A stretch of DNA of 64,000 nt from JBGSIC01 sp041751875 (lineage in GTDB: Bacteria; Bdellovibrionota; FAC87; UBA2466; JACKAF01), in the NCBI GenBank assembly GCA_041751875.1, contig JBGSIC010000010.1, forward strand, positions 124,001 to 188,000, read 5' to 3'. Position 1 is the stretch's first letter; the number at the start of each line of letters is the position of its first letter. A program made the position numbers and the translations under genes. Below, in pieces: positions 26,658 through 35,199 of this stretch. Under the pieces are notes generated by a model, which saw only the letters and a list, made by a program, of their open reading frames with translations, ran no database searches and was not told the DNA's origin.

Positions 26658-26990
26658 ATGGCAGAAAGTTGCCAGCTCACCGACAAAAAATGCAAACCCT
26701 GTGAAGGCGGAGTGGATCCCATCGCAGCCGACGACGCGAAGAAAATGCTCGGAGAGCTTCCAGGCTGGAAGCTCATGGGCAATAAAATTGAGAAAGAATA
26801 CCAGTTCAAGGATTTTGTGAAAGCCATTGCCTTCGTTAACCAGCTCGCGGAATTGGCGGAGTCCGAAGGTCACCATCCCGACATTTCTGTGCATTACAAC
26901 AAGGTGCTTGTCAGTTTATGGACTCATGCCATTGGGGGATTATCGGAAAATGATTTCATTGTGGCCGCCAAGACTGAAACTCTGGGTTAA
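26658..26990 (+). CDS. phhB: Pterin-4a-carbinolamine dehydratase
   Basis: It dehydrates the 4a-carbinolamine pterin released by phenylalanine hydroxylase so that the cofactor can be recycled. The family signature is intact: GHHPDI (71-76), then the strand NKVLVSLWTHAIGGLSENDF with the second active-site histidine at 90. The N-terminal CKPCEGG segment is common in bacterial members. AGGAG precedes the ATG. Its substrate-generating enzyme is 20 kb away at 7098. Its last 41 bases overlap the start of the HtrA-like gene. Confidence 0.95.
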   Translation: MAESCQLTDKKCKPCEGGVDPIAADDAKKMLGELPGWKLMGNKIEKEYQFKDFVKAIAFVNQLAELAESEGHHPDISVHYNKVLVSLWTHAIGGLSENDFIVAAKTETLG

Positions 26991-28047
26991 GTTTACTTTC
27001 CTATTGATCTTGGGAACAGGGCAGGGCGCTCAGGCGGCATTGTCTGCTGATGAACAAAACAACGTCGATATATACAAAAAATCAAGCGCAGCTGTGGTCA
27101 ACATCACCACGGTTTCGCTGAGGGAAGACTTCTTCTTTCAGGCTTATCCGGAAAAAGGCGTGGGGTCCGGCGCCATCATTCGCAAGGATGGATACGTCGT
27201 TACCAACGATCATGTGTTGGGAAGGGCGCAAAAAGTGTCCGTAACTCTGCACGACAAGAGCGAATACCCGGCAAAAATTGTTGGTCGAGACCCTGATACC
27301 GATATTGCGGTTCTGAAAATCGATGCCTTGGGAAAATCCCTTACGCCACTTTCTTTTTCTCAGACGGCTTTGGCAGTGGGCCAAAAAGTGTTGGCGATTG
27401 GCAATCCATTTGGTTTGGGAGGGTCGCTTTCCGTCGGAATCATCAGTTCACTTGGACGTGATATCAAAGCCCAAACTGGGCATACGATCAAAGACGTTAT
27501 TCAGACCGATGCCGCCATCAATCCCGGAAATTCAGGGGGACCACTACTAAATAGCGACGGTGAAATGATTGGCGTCAACGCACAGATTTTTTCACCCAGT
27601 GGAGGCGGCCATGGGGTGGGGTTCGCGATTTCTGGTCCGACCGTCAAAAAGATTGTGGATCAGCTTGTTCAATTTGGTCAGGTACTACGACCTTGGCTAG
27701 GGGTGGAAGGCGTTGGGTTTAGCGCACCATTGCTGCAACAGTTTGGCGTGCCCTTGGAGCATGGGATGATGGTTACTGGAATATACAAGAACAGTCCCGC
27801 TGCCCGTACCGGTTTAAAAGTGGCCGACAGGGAATACCATGCCGGCTTCCGCGTGATTCCGGTGGGGGGCGATATCATTTATCAGATTGATGATCGCAAG
27901 GTGAGTTCAATGGAAGACCTACGAGACTACATCTTTGATAAAAAATCGGGGACGGCCGTTACTTTGCACTATGTGCGAAACGGAAAGAAACTTCAGGCAA
28001 CCACCAAGCTCGCGTTTCCGCCGCAGGTGAGGGCGGGGAGCTTTTAG
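26950..28047 (+). CDS. HtrA/DegP-like periplasmic serine protease with one PDZ domain
   Basis: A 365-residue exported protease. The signal peptide is KLWVKFTFLLILGTGQGAQA after the ATG at 26950, chosen because the longer open frame reads through phhB sequence and lacks a signal. The triad is H88 (VVTNDHVL), D118 (DPDTDIAVLKI) and S195 (INPGNSGGPLL). One PDZ domain follows (RPWLGVEGVGF, GMMVTGIYKNSPAARTGLK, VGGDIIYQIDDRKV). It probably degrades or refolds damaged envelope proteins. The start overlaps phhB by 41 bases. Its stop is the left end of the second palindromic element. Confidence 0.9.
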   Translation: MISLWPPRLKLWVKFTFLLILGTGQGAQAALSADEQNNVDIYKKSSAAVVNITTVSLREDFFFQAYPEKGVGSGAIIRKDGYVVTNDHVLGRAQKVSVTLHDKSEYPAKIVGRDPDTDIAVLKIDALGKSLTPLSFSQTALAVGQKVLAIGNPFGLGGSLSVGIISSLGRDIKAQTGHTIKDVIQTDAAINPGNSGGPLLNSDGEMIGVNAQIFSPSGGGHGVGFAISGPTVKKIVDQLVQFGQVLRPWLGVEGVGFSAPLLQQFGVPLEHGMMVTGIYKNSPAARTGLKVADREYHAGFRVIPVGGDIIYQIDDRKVSSMEDLRDYIFDKKSGTAVTLHYVRNGKKLQATTKLAFPPQVRAGSF

Positions 28048-28121
28048 GTGCCTGTGCACTTAATTTAGGTGCCAGGTCACTTTCCGTACTTCGTCCGGAA
28101 AGTGCACAGGCACCTAAATTA
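28042..28121. repeat. Palindromic intergenic element, copy 2 (inverted) with extra half-repeat
   Basis: The 47-base unit 28068-28114 is the reverse complement of the unit at 5257-5303 with two differences, which together turn the outer T-A pair of copy 1 into C-G here, keeping the stem. Its core 28079-28103 is identical in reverse. Outer arms TAATTTAGGTGCC (28061-28073) and GGCACCTAAATTA (28109-28121) pair perfectly. An additional AGGTGCCTGTGCACTT (28045-28060) is the exact complement of 28100-28115, so an alternative larger hairpin is possible. Like copy 1 it runs from the stop of one gene (28045-28047) to that of its convergent neighbour (28114-28116). Confidence 0.85.
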
Positions 28122-28914
28122 AATTCACCATCAAAGGCGTCAGCTCTTTCGCGATCTTTTCTAGGCGCTCTTTTTCGGCGTCGGTAAATGCGTTGGGTTT
28201 ATAGGAATCGATATCGATTTCGCCAATGGGTTCACCGGCGTCGTTACGAATGGGCACCACAATTTCGGAGCGAGTTTTGGAATCGCAAGCCAGATAGCGG
28301 GTGTCGCGCGTGACATCCGGTATGTTGAGGGTTTGATTCTCGCGCACAGCGGCACCACAGATGCCCTTATTCTGCGGAATGACCTCGTGCGGGCTAAGAT
28401 GCCCGCGAAAGGAAACCAAGTAGAGGTTTCCCTTAACGAGTTTGTAAACCCCACACCAGTCAAAGCGTGGATCACTCTCCTTTAACAAAGCAATCTTCTG
28501 GTCGAGAAGGATGGCGTATTCGCTTACAGGTTGCACCCAAAGACTTGCGATTTGTGCGGCGAAATCTTTCAAACTCTCGATACAGGCAGGTGACTGAAAA
28601 TTTACGGGATCAGTGGCTTCCGCGAGAAGCACGCCTTTAAGTTTGCCATCATACGAGATGGGTAGGGCAGCATGTTGGCTTACAGGAGCTGAAGCCGCCG
28701 TCAGAATCTGAATGGCATTGGTTGCCGCTACCTGGGTTAGCAGAGCGGCTGTTTCCGGTGCCTGGCTCAAAGCGCGGGCTGTTCCCGCAAAGCTTTTAAG
28801 AGCGAAGGAGGAGTCAATGGTGTTGTAGATGTACAGGCCGAGCCAGGAAAGCTTCTGGGATTTTCGGCCCTCTTTAAGACGACTGTCTACGTAGCTAAGA
28901 AACACATTTGCCAT
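28114..28914 (-). CDS. Tandem GAF-domain protein, C-terminal half like free-methionine-R-sulfoxide reductase
   Basis: A 266-residue cytoplasmic protein with two GAF-like halves. The C-terminal half (about 135-266) closely follows the fRMsr pattern: RFDWCGVYKLVKGNLYLVSF, NKGICGAAVRENQTLNIPDV, YLACDSKTRSEIVVPI and GEIDIDSYKPNAF. The cysteines in GICGAA and LACDS correspond to the two catalytic cysteines of fRMsr; the third is absent from its usual place. The N-terminal half is a weaker GAF relative. It may reduce methionine sulfoxide or bind a small ligand. Its stop codon lies in the right arm of the palindromic element. Confidence 0.75.
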   Translation of the reverse strand: MANVFLSYVDSRLKEGRKSQKLSWLGLYIYNTIDSSFALKSFAGTARALSQAPETAALLTQVAATNAIQILTAASAPVSQHAALPISYDGKLKGVLLAEATDPVNFQSPACIESLKDFAAQIASLWVQPVSEYAILLDQKIALLKESDPRFDWCGVYKLVKGNLYLVSFRGHLSPHEVIPQNKGICGAAVRENQTLNIPDVTRDTRYLACDSKTRSEIVVPIRNDAGEPIGEIDIDSYKPNAFTDAEKERLEKIAKELTPLMVNLI

Positions 28915-28979
28915 GCTGGCGACAGAGTCTACTAGAGTCCAGTGCCGTATCGCTAGTCTAAACGCAAATCCCTTCTAGT

Positions 28980-29819
28980 TTACTGCAGAAGCTGAAGCGC
29001 GACCGAAGGAATCTGGTTGGCTTGCGCTAAGACCGCCACTCCCGCCTGACGAATCATCTGGGCTTTCGCTAGGTTCGTGCTTTCTTCAGCCATGTCCGCA
29101 TCACGAATCCGAGAGTTCGCGGCCGTTAGGTTCTCAATTTGAATCATTTGAGAATCGATCGCAGTTTGGAGACGTGTTTGCATGGCGCCTACTTTGGCGC
29201 GTGCTTCGTTAGTGATGAAAAGAGCCTCATCGATGTTTGAGAGCGCATCGCGGGCACTATCACGGTTCGCGAGATCTAGGCCGTCCATGCCCAAGCCTTC
29301 TGCGGTCAGGTCGATGTGGCCAGGAGCAAAGTAGAGTCGGTCGACATTGTCGTCATTTAATTTACCGACCTGAATACCTACGTTTGCGGTTTGACCCGTC
29401 AGAATAGGATCCTGACCGATGTAGGTCGTGCTCTCCGCCATACGCGTAATCTCGAAAACCGTTTCATCGACTTCGTGCTGTATGAAGGCACGTTCACGAT
29501 CAGAAATAGTGTCGGTGGCTGATTGCATCGCGAGTTCGCGAAGCCGAATCAAATTGTTTGTGATTTCTCGAGTACCGCCCTCATAAACCTGAACGAGGGA
29601 CACGCCGTCTTCAGCGTTGCGAAGACCTTGGCCTAAGCTGCGTACGTCGGCGGTAATTTGGTCTGAAATGGCTAATCCGGCGGCATCGTCAGCGGCTTTG
29701 TTGATCCGCAGACCGCTGGATAGTCTCTCAAAAGTTTGTGTTACCAATCGGTGAGCCCGCGCCAAATGATTGGACGTATTGATTGCGGGTATATTGGTTC
29801 TTACGGTGAGTGCTGACAT
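28980..29819 (-). CDS. fliC: Flagellin
   Basis: The filament subunit, 279 residues. The conserved D0/D1 ends are complete: N-terminal FERLSSGLRINKAADDAAGLAISDQI and ... LRNAEDGVSLVQVYEGG, and C-terminal SRIRDADMAEESTNLAKAQMI with the final IPSVALQLLQ. The central variable region is very short, about 60 residues, so no D2/D3 domain is present. There is no other flagellar gene in the window, so this copy is a lone locus and may be one of several flagellins. A structured leader precedes it (29820-29895). Confidence 0.96.
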   Translation of the reverse strand: MSALTVRTNIPAINTSNHLARAHRLVTQTFERLSSGLRINKAADDAAGLAISDQITADVRSLGQGLRNAEDGVSLVQVYEGGTREITNNLIRLRELAMQSATDTISDRERAFIQHEVDETVFEITRMAESTTYIGQDPILTGQTANVGIQVGKLNDDNVDRLYFAPGHIDLTAEGLGMDGLDLANRDSARDALSNIDEALFITNEARAKVGAMQTRLQTAIDSQMIQIENLTAANSRIRDADMAEESTNLAKAQMIRQAGVAVLAQANQIPSVALQLLQ

Positions 29820-29895
29820 GGGGACCTCCCCAACTTTCTTTTTGTTTACCTCCTTTCCTTAAGGGCTCTCAGTGAGAGTTTGCACTCCGTGCAAA
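29820..29895 (-). promoter_or_regulatory. Structured flagellin leader with sequestered ribosome-binding site
   Basis: On the transcribed strand the Shine-Dalgarno GGGGAGG lies in GGGGAGGTCCCC (29820-29831), a self-complementary stretch directly touching the ATG. Thirty-five bases upstream are two abutting hairpins, TTTGCAC-GGA-GTGCAAA (29879-29895) and CTCTCA-C-TGAGAG (29866-29878). The first presents GGA in its loop, as CsrA-binding hairpins do, and further GGA triplets occur in AAGGAAAGGAGG. TATAAT lies just upstream (29896-29901, minus strand) as a possible -10. Confidence 0.55.
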
Positions 29896-30228
29896 TTATA
29901 GTTCGTTCACTTACATTCACCGATTCGACCGACGCACTGGGAAGTTTACAAAAAAAAACAATGCGTTGCGTGAAGTTGAGGTGACACGCCGAATCTTTCG
30001 CAACCCTCGACAAACCAAAATCCCAACATTTATAGTTAGTTTGACTAATGGCAAGAGGTCCAAGAGAGGCCGAAAGAAATACCGCGAAGAAAACAGTTTT
30101 TTTTTGTTTGGCAGCGGGGTGCTCAGAAGTTTGTGCGCTGTTTCTTTCGCCTCTCTTCGTTTCTGTGCCTGACTCTCCAGCCTCCCTTTTCTCGGCTTGT
30201 TCTCTTAGCCATGGCGCGCTAGGTTCCT
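29896..30228. other. Intergenic region between flagellin and coaB-like gene
   Basis: The 333 bases beyond the flagellin leader hold the likely promoters of the two divergent genes, including a run of nine A at about 29950. Two overlapping rightward frames (29966-30172 and 30048-30251) show no recognisable protein features and one runs into the next gene. No RNA gene was seen. Confidence 0.4.
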
Positions 30229-30891
30229 ATGCCGATGGCGAAGCGCGCTAAAATCAGAGTTCTCATTACCGGCGGTCCGACACGAGCCTATCTGGATGGG
30301 GTGCGTTTTCTCTCCAATATTTCAAGCGGAGAGTTGGCCTACGAGCTGGCGAAAAGGTTGAAAAAACAAGGTGTCGAAGTGGCGCTGGTCGCGGGACCCA
30401 CCTGCCAAGACTTCAAATCCTTGAAACTGAAGCATTACCATCCCATCGAAACTCACACGCAAATGGCCGAGGCAGTTTTTGGGCTTTGCAAAACTTTTCA
30501 GCCCCACGCTGCGATTTTTGCGGCTGCGGTTTTGGATTTTGCTCCAGTTGAGAAAAAGGTAGGAAAAGTGCGATCGTCGGATGAGTGGGTGATTCGACTG
30601 CGTCCGACAATGAAGATTATAGATGAGGTAAAACACCGCTTCCCGCTCATCCGTCGAGCCGGTTTTAAGCTTGAATGGGAAGCGGAAAAGAAGCAATCGA
30701 GCTTTGAGTTAGCGCAGCATATTCTCACCAAGAACCAGCTGGACGCTCTTTGTCTAAACTATCTGACTGAACTAAAAAGCAAAAAGCACCCGGCTTATCT
30801 CATCGACAAACGTGGTCCCCAGTTCAAAGCTAAGACGAAAAAAGAAATAGCAAAGTGGCTTACGGAGTGGGTGTTTACCCCTAATGCTTGA
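30229..30891 (+). CDS. Stand-alone phosphopantothenoylcysteine synthetase-like (CoaB domain) protein
   Basis: A 220-residue protein equal to the C-terminal domain of CoaBC, which ligates cysteine to 4'-phosphopantothenate. The nucleotide-binding start RVLITGGPTRAYLDGVRFLSNISSGELAYELAKRL and VALVAGPT follow the family closely; AAAVLDFAP and GFKLEW correspond to the AAVADF and GFAAET motifs. The CoaC decarboxylase half is not fused or adjacent. The start could also be the ATG two codons later. Its last 11 bases overlap the convergent sigma-54 regulator gene. Confidence 0.82.
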   Translation: MPMAKRAKIRVLITGGPTRAYLDGVRFLSNISSGELAYELAKRLKKQGVEVALVAGPTCQDFKSLKLKHYHPIETHTQMAEAVFGLCKTFQPHAAIFAAAVLDFAPVEKKVGKVRSSDEWVIRLRPTMKIIDEVKHRFPLIRRAGFKLEWEAEKKQSSFELAQHILTKNQLDALCLNYLTELKSKKHPAYLIDKRGPQFKAKTKKEIAKWLTEWVFTPNA

Positions 30892-31870
30892 GGGAGCTTT
30901 CGTAGCGAGCAAGCTTGTTGTAGAGGGTTTTTACCGTTATTCCCATCGCCTGGGCGGCCCGTGTTTTGTTTCCTTGAAAATGGTGCAGAACTTTTAGAAT
31001 GTGATTCTTCTCTACTTGATCCAGCAAAAAGGAAGCGCCTTCCGGAGCAAAGCTCTTTTCCGCTTCGCTTTCGTTTTCCGTGTCGGGCAGCGGCAACAGT
31101 TCTTTTGTGATGACTTCTTCATCCAATAAAATTTTACAGCGTTCTACCAGGTTGCCCAGTTCACGGGCGTTTCCCGGCCAGTGCTGTTGCGCGAGAGTTT
31201 CCAGCGCATCCTGACTAAAACGCATGTGCCGGGTGGAACCTCCCCGGCCAGGAGTGCGAGCAAAAAAGTTCGCGAGTAGCTCCACGTCACCCGTTCGTTT
31301 TCTTAGCGGAGGAATTTCGAGTGTTACGGTGTTGAGGCGGTAGTAAAGGTCTTGGCGAAAACGTCCCGCTTCCACTTCAGCAGCAAGGTCCTTGTGAGTC
31401 GCCGAAAGCACACGGACGTTGACTCGAGTGGGGGCGCTCGCCCCGATGCGATGAATTTCACCCTCTTGAAGGAAACGGAGAAGCTTGGACTGAGCTTCGA
31501 GCCCCATCTCTCCTATTTCATCCAGAAAAAGAGTCCCACCAGAAGCCAGCTCCACCAGTCCCACCTTTTGAAAGAGGGCACCTGTGAAGGATCCTTTTTC
31601 ATGACCGAAGAGTTCACTGAGCAAAAGGTGTTGGGGCAAAGCGCTACAGTTTATGGAAATGAGGGCGGCATTACGACGAAGGGATTGTTTGTGGATCCAC
31701 TTCGCGAGTAGCTCTTTTCCCGTCCCGCTTTCTCCCTGCAGCAACAGAGTCGTATCGGTGCCCGAAACGCGCCGTGCTTGTTCCAATACTTTTAAGGTAG
31801 AGGGGTCCTGTGTGAGAAAGCCCTCTTCGCAAAAAACTGTTCTATCATTGGGAATTGAACCGGTGTGCAA
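30881..31870 (-). CDS. Sigma-54-dependent transcriptional activator without receiver domain
   Basis: An AAA+ enhancer-binding protein that remodels RNA polymerase carrying sigma-54. Walker A is LLLQGESGTGKELLAKW, the sigma-54-contacting loop is GSFTGA (usually GAFTGA), Walker B is GGTLFLDEIGEM, and a Fis-type helix-turn-helix ends the protein (NKTRAAQAMGITVKTLYNKL). There is no N-terminal receiver or GAF domain, only about 25 residues before the AAA+ core, so activity is not controlled by a cis sensor. I chose TTG 31870, eight bases after GGGAGGGGGG; an earlier TTG at 31894 is possible. Nearby flagellin makes a flagellar role conceivable. Confidence 0.86.
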   Translation of the reverse strand: MHTGSIPNDRTVFCEEGFLTQDPSTLKVLEQARRVSGTDTTLLLQGESGTGKELLAKWIHKQSLRRNAALISINCSALPQHLLLSELFGHEKGSFTGALFQKVGLVELASGGTLFLDEIGEMGLEAQSKLLRFLQEGEIHRIGASAPTRVNVRVLSATHKDLAAEVEAGRFRQDLYYRLNTVTLEIPPLRKRTGDVELLANFFARTPGRGGSTRHMRFSQDALETLAQQHWPGNARELGNLVERCKILLDEEVITKELLPLPDTENESEAEKSFAPEGASFLLDQVEKNHILKVLHHFQGNKTRAAQAMGITVKTLYNKLARYESSLKH

Positions 31871-31940
31871 ACTCAAATCCCCCCTCCCGCTCAAAATACT
31901 AGTCGGGGGAGGCCGATTCGCAAGCTAAATATAGAAAGGG

Positions 31941-32993
31941 CTAGGCCTTAGGCTGAGGAAGGATTTGGCCAAGCCATAGTCGTGCCTGAGCCATTCGGTT
32001 TTTCGCCATCGCTTTGGGTTTCCAATCCATTTGGCGTGTGAGGCGAGAATAGGAAGATTCTTTATCATAGCCAAGAAGGTCCGCGACCAGTCGCCGCGCT
32101 TTCATTACGTTGGTGGGCAGGCAATGTCCGTTTGGGCCTACAGGGTAGGCGTCCATCCGACGGTAGCAGAGTTCCACGGCGCGTTTTACTTTCAATCCTT
32201 CGGCTAGCGCGTAGGGGAAACTGATGTTTCCCAAGAAAAGTTGTGCTCCGGAAATCAAAGTCGCTAGGTCCAAATGATTCTTGGCTTGCACCCATTCAAT
32301 GTTGTCCTGCTCAAGACGATACGGCTTGAGTTCGTGGGGTAGTCCGACCAAGTAAACTTTGGGGAGGCCCTGCACTAGAGTTTGCCAATACCAAGGGGAA
32401 AAGGAGCGCCATCGCGGAGCCACCGAAACCACCACGTAGGGGGCACTGGCTGGAGCGGCGGGCGCCGTCAGCCAGGGTTCACTTAAATCAACGTGAGTAC
32501 CTTGAGCATGAGCACATATTTGCGCTAAGTGAGCCAGAGCGGTTCTTCCGGAACCCGGGGCTTTTTCTTTTTCGCTCGGCACTTGTAAAGCGTCCACGCG
32601 TTGGAACATATCGAGGTTGTAATGAATGCCTTCTGGGTTTTCGGCAAGCTCCGAAAGATTAAACGCCGATTCGCAGAGACTCACTTTGTTGAGATAGCGC
32701 TGTTCAAGAAGGAGTGGGATGAGTTCCTTGGCCCGGGAAAGTTCTAGGGAAAAGGCGGATTTGGCTGCTACTTCGATGTTGAGAACCAAATGGTTGACGC
32801 CAAGAGCGCGGCATGTGGGAAGCGCGTAAATAACGTCGCCGAGTTTTCCGCTGTGTATGGCGGTGCGTTCCTCGCTTAGCACGACATGCTTGTGAGATTC
32901 GGAAACCTCTCGATGGAGCGTGCGGATGACTGAGGCCCAACTCAAATGGCCTCCCGCAGGGGCGCGCTTTCCTTGGGAAGGGAAAGAAACCAC
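31941..32993 (-). CDS. Glycosyltransferase family 9-like protein (heptosyltransferase-like)
   Basis: A protein of up to 350 residues resembling ADP-heptose:LPS heptosyltransferases. The N-terminal glycine-rich loop is HSGKLGDVIYALPTCRALGV and the C-terminal half contains the donor-side segment LISGAQLFLGNISFPYALAEGLKVKRAVEL. Conservation with true WaaC/WaaF is partial, so the donor sugar cannot be named. The start is uncertain: GTG 32993 after GAAGG overlaps the upstream gene by 52 bases, while TTG 32945 overlaps its stop (TTGA). Last gene of the leftward surface-glycan cluster. Confidence 0.65.
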   Translation of the reverse strand: MVSFPSQGKRAPAGGHLSWASVIRTLHREVSESHKHVVLSEERTAIHSGKLGDVIYALPTCRALGVNHLVLNIEVAAKSAFSLELSRAKELIPLLLEQRYLNKVSLCESAFNLSELAENPEGIHYNLDMFQRVDALQVPSEKEKAPGSGRTALAHLAQICAHAQGTHVDLSEPWLTAPAAPASAPYVVVSVAPRWRSFSPWYWQTLVQGLPKVYLVGLPHELKPYRLEQDNIEWVQAKNHLDLATLISGAQLFLGNISFPYALAEGLKVKRAVELCYRRMDAYPVGPNGHCLPTNVMKARRLVADLLGYDKESSYSRLTRQMDWKPKAMAKNRMAQARLWLGQILPQPKA

Positions 32994-33943
32994 TGTACCT
33001 TCATTTTTCGCTTCCAGCTTGCGATGCCTTCCGAGATCAGTTTCTTACCCGCCACTTTTTGAAATTTGGCTTCGAGATCGGTGAGCTGAGAGGGAACGAT
33101 GAAGGGACGTGGAACAAATTCGAGTTCATTGATAGGCGCTTCACTCAAATAAAGAGCAAGCTTTCCCACGGAGTTCGCAAGATGCGCACCGGTGAGGTCA
33201 TTTGTCACAACCATGTCCACCTTGCTGATTGCCTGTAGATAGTCTTGCGCTTCATAGGAGAAGAACACCCGTGAACCAAACTGGGGAGCAAATCGCATAA
33301 AGTCTTGAACGGTTGGGCAAAAGATTTCGATCTGATAGTTTTCCGAGTTTGAAGAAATAAAGCGAGTCACTTCGCGCACGAACTCAGCCTGCTGCGGGCG
33401 AGAGGGATAGTGTTCACTGTTGATGAGAAATCCGACTTTCGGTTTCATCGCCACGCTCACACTCGCCGGTGGATGAGATGAGGCAAAAAGAGAGGGGCAG
33501 GGGAGCATTGTGCTCTCGATGCCGTGCTGACGGAAATAGTTTTTTGTTTCAATATCTCGGACAGTCACACCTGTTGAGCGACGCTTAAAGCATTTCACAA
33601 GAGTGTTGTTCAGTGTTTTTACTTCTGCGGGCATACCTAGGCCGAGTGTAAGCAGCGGGAGCTTGGATTGAGAAATGAGTGAGTAAAAGGTGTTGAGGTG
33701 GGGGCTCTGCCATTGCGTGCCTCCCGCAACGATGGCGAGCTGAAAAGGCAGCAAAGTTTGATGGCGAAAGGTATTGGTTTGATGGCCTAAATCACCTTTG
33801 AGTTGAGCGCGTTGCAGTTCGCGGTCAAGCGTGACCCAACGAATGGGCGACGCGATGGCTTCTTCCATCAGGTTTCGAATGCCGAGTAGCGCCCACTCTT
33901 CAGCGGGGTGAACGGCGCGGGATGTGGCGACTAAAATATTCAT
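32942..33943 (-). CDS. Polysaccharide pyruvyl transferase family protein
   Basis: A 333-residue protein of the CsaB/PssM type, enzymes that transfer pyruvate from phosphoenolpyruvate onto sugar residues. Supporting stretches are LLTLGLGMPAE, the VTVRDIETKNYFRQHGI segment (typical 'RD..S...L...G' signature), CPSLFAS and MVVTNDLTGAHLANSVGK, matching the C-terminal Rossmann-like half. It starts four bases inside the end of the SGNH gene upstream (ATGA). Likely modifies a surface glycan in the cytoplasm before export. The family call is moderately secure, the substrate unknown. Confidence 0.7.
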   Translation of the reverse strand: MNILVATSRAVHPAEEWALLGIRNLMEEAIASPIRWVTLDRELQRAQLKGDLGHQTNTFRHQTLLPFQLAIVAGGTQWQSPHLNTFYSLISQSKLPLLTLGLGMPAEVKTLNNTLVKCFKRRSTGVTVRDIETKNYFRQHGIESTMLPCPSLFASSHPPASVSVAMKPKVGFLINSEHYPSRPQQAEFVREVTRFISSNSENYQIEIFCPTVQDFMRFAPQFGSRVFFSYEAQDYLQAISKVDMVVTNDLTGAHLANSVGKLALYLSEAPINELEFVPRPFIVPSQLTDLEAKFQKVAGKKLISEGIASWKRKMKVQWFLSLPKESAPLREAI

Positions 33944-35199
33944 AAAGTGTCTGAGGTCGTGACCACTCTTTTAGGGTTCATCATAAAGTAGGCAAGTTCT
34001 TGGGCGATGGCGCGGTTAAAGCTGGGACTGTAGTGCACATCATCGATGAAGAGGCGCTTCTTGAAGCCCATTTTTCTGCACAAGTCACCCATGTAGACAA
34101 AATGCGGTCGCTTAAACTGTTTCATTTCTGTGTAGAGCGGAACAACTTTGTCACGGTATTCTTCAGGAAGTTCCTGACGGTACTTGCTGCTTTGGCAAAG
34201 GTACGCTCGGTTGGGTTGCCAGACAAAGTAGGGTTGAATTTGGTAAAGGCTAGTGAGTGCCTCAATCTGATCTAGAGTGGTGTGGTACGACTGTTGCGTT
34301 TTTGCGACCCAGTCAGGTAGCGAATAGGTGCGCCGGTGCGGATGGCGGCCCTGTTCGAAGTCACGAAAAAGTCTGCGGTAACTGTCGCGTGCCCAGTTGT
34401 TCACAGTTTTAAAAAGCGGAAAAGTATTGGGAAGAGCGGTCGAGGAAATTTGCGCCTTGTCCCATAAACGAATCAGGTCTTTGGTGTTGTGAGGGGTCTC
34501 ATTGGGAGAGTCGGCATGAAGTACGTTCACCCCATCGAGGAATACGACGGCGTCGGGACGGTATCCCGAATGCAAAAGTCGTTGAAATAAGATCATCTCT
34601 TGAAACCACGAATAGTAGCCTTTACCAAAATTAGTTACTGTGACGGAACGGGTCTGACCTCGCTTGCGATAGCTTTTTTTCAGAGCTTCTGCCAGGTAGT
34701 GTGGAATAGTTTGGTTGTCGGCCGTGTGCCAACCTAAAGTCGTGCTTCCTCCGAAGACGTAAACCTGGTACGTGCCCTTTGCACTGAGCGGATGGCTTTT
34801 GGAGGCCCGGTAGCTGTAACCTTTGTCGTCCATCTGGATGTTAACGGTTTGGCTCTGGAACGCGGGCTCAGAAAAATGCGTGTAGGGATGAAAAGCGTAT
34901 CCCACTTGGGCAAAAGAGGCGAAATCGCTGAGGATCTGGGAAACCTGTTCTGGGGGCACTCCCTCAAACGAACGGGAGTCGACCCATTTCATTTGATGTT
35001 CGTTCAGTTTAAGTTCGGGGCTAGGTTGGCCACGGTGCACTTGGGTCAATGCTGGTAAACGTACGCTGGCACTCTGCACTTCCGAGCGGCGTAAATGCCC
35101 GGGAAGTTTCATCAAGCCATTTACGATGAAAAAAGCCATCAACGTATTGAGGACCATCAAGCTGAAAAGCTTGTAATATTTAAAGAGTATGTTCGTCAT
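33940..35199 (-). CDS. Membrane-anchored SGNH-hydrolase-like protein, paralogue 1
   Basis: A 419-residue protein with one N-terminal membrane helix (LFSLMVLNTLMAFFIVNGLM) and an outward-facing domain. The catalytic serine block is VYVFGGSTTLGWHT, the glycine and asparagine-type blocks are NFGKGYYSWFQEM and FLDGVNVL, and the final Asp-His block is DDVHYSPSFNRAIAQEL. It is a paralogue of the next gene, with the same order of motifs and a shared WQPN/WQPH stretch. Such proteins often add or remove acyl groups on exported polysaccharide. ATG 35199 is chosen; it overlaps the upstream stop by 20 bases and has no clear ribosome-binding site. Confidence 0.75.
   Translation of the reverse strand: MTNILFKYYKLFSLMVLNTLMAFFIVNGLMKLPGHLRRSEVQSASVRLPALTQVHRGQPSPELKLNEHQMKWVDSRSFEGVPPEQVSQILSDFASFAQVGYAFHPYTHFSEPAFQSQTVNIQMDDKGYSYRASKSHPLSAKGTYQVYVFGGSTTLGWHTADNQTIPHYLAEALKKSYRKRGQTRSVTVTNFGKGYYSWFQEMILFQRLLHSGYRPDAVVFLDGVNVLHADSPNETPHNTKDLIRLWDKAQISSTALPNTFPLFKTVNNWARDSYRRLFRDFEQGRHPHRRTYSLPDWVAKTQQSYHTTLDQIEALTSLYQIQPYFVWQPNRAYLCQSSKYRQELPEEYRDKVVPLYTEMKQFKRPHFVYMGDLCRKMGFKKRLFIDDVHYSPSFNRAIAQELAYFMMNPKRVVTTSDTL

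Noticed and set aside
29966..30251. Two overlapping small rightward frames between flagellin and the CoaB-like gene
   Set aside because: No ribosome-binding site of note, no recognisable protein features, and the longer one runs into the next gene.
31850..31870. tRNA T-arm-like word GGTTCAATTCC on the minus strand
   Set aside because: The flanking bases cannot form the T stem and no acceptor or anticodon arm is present.
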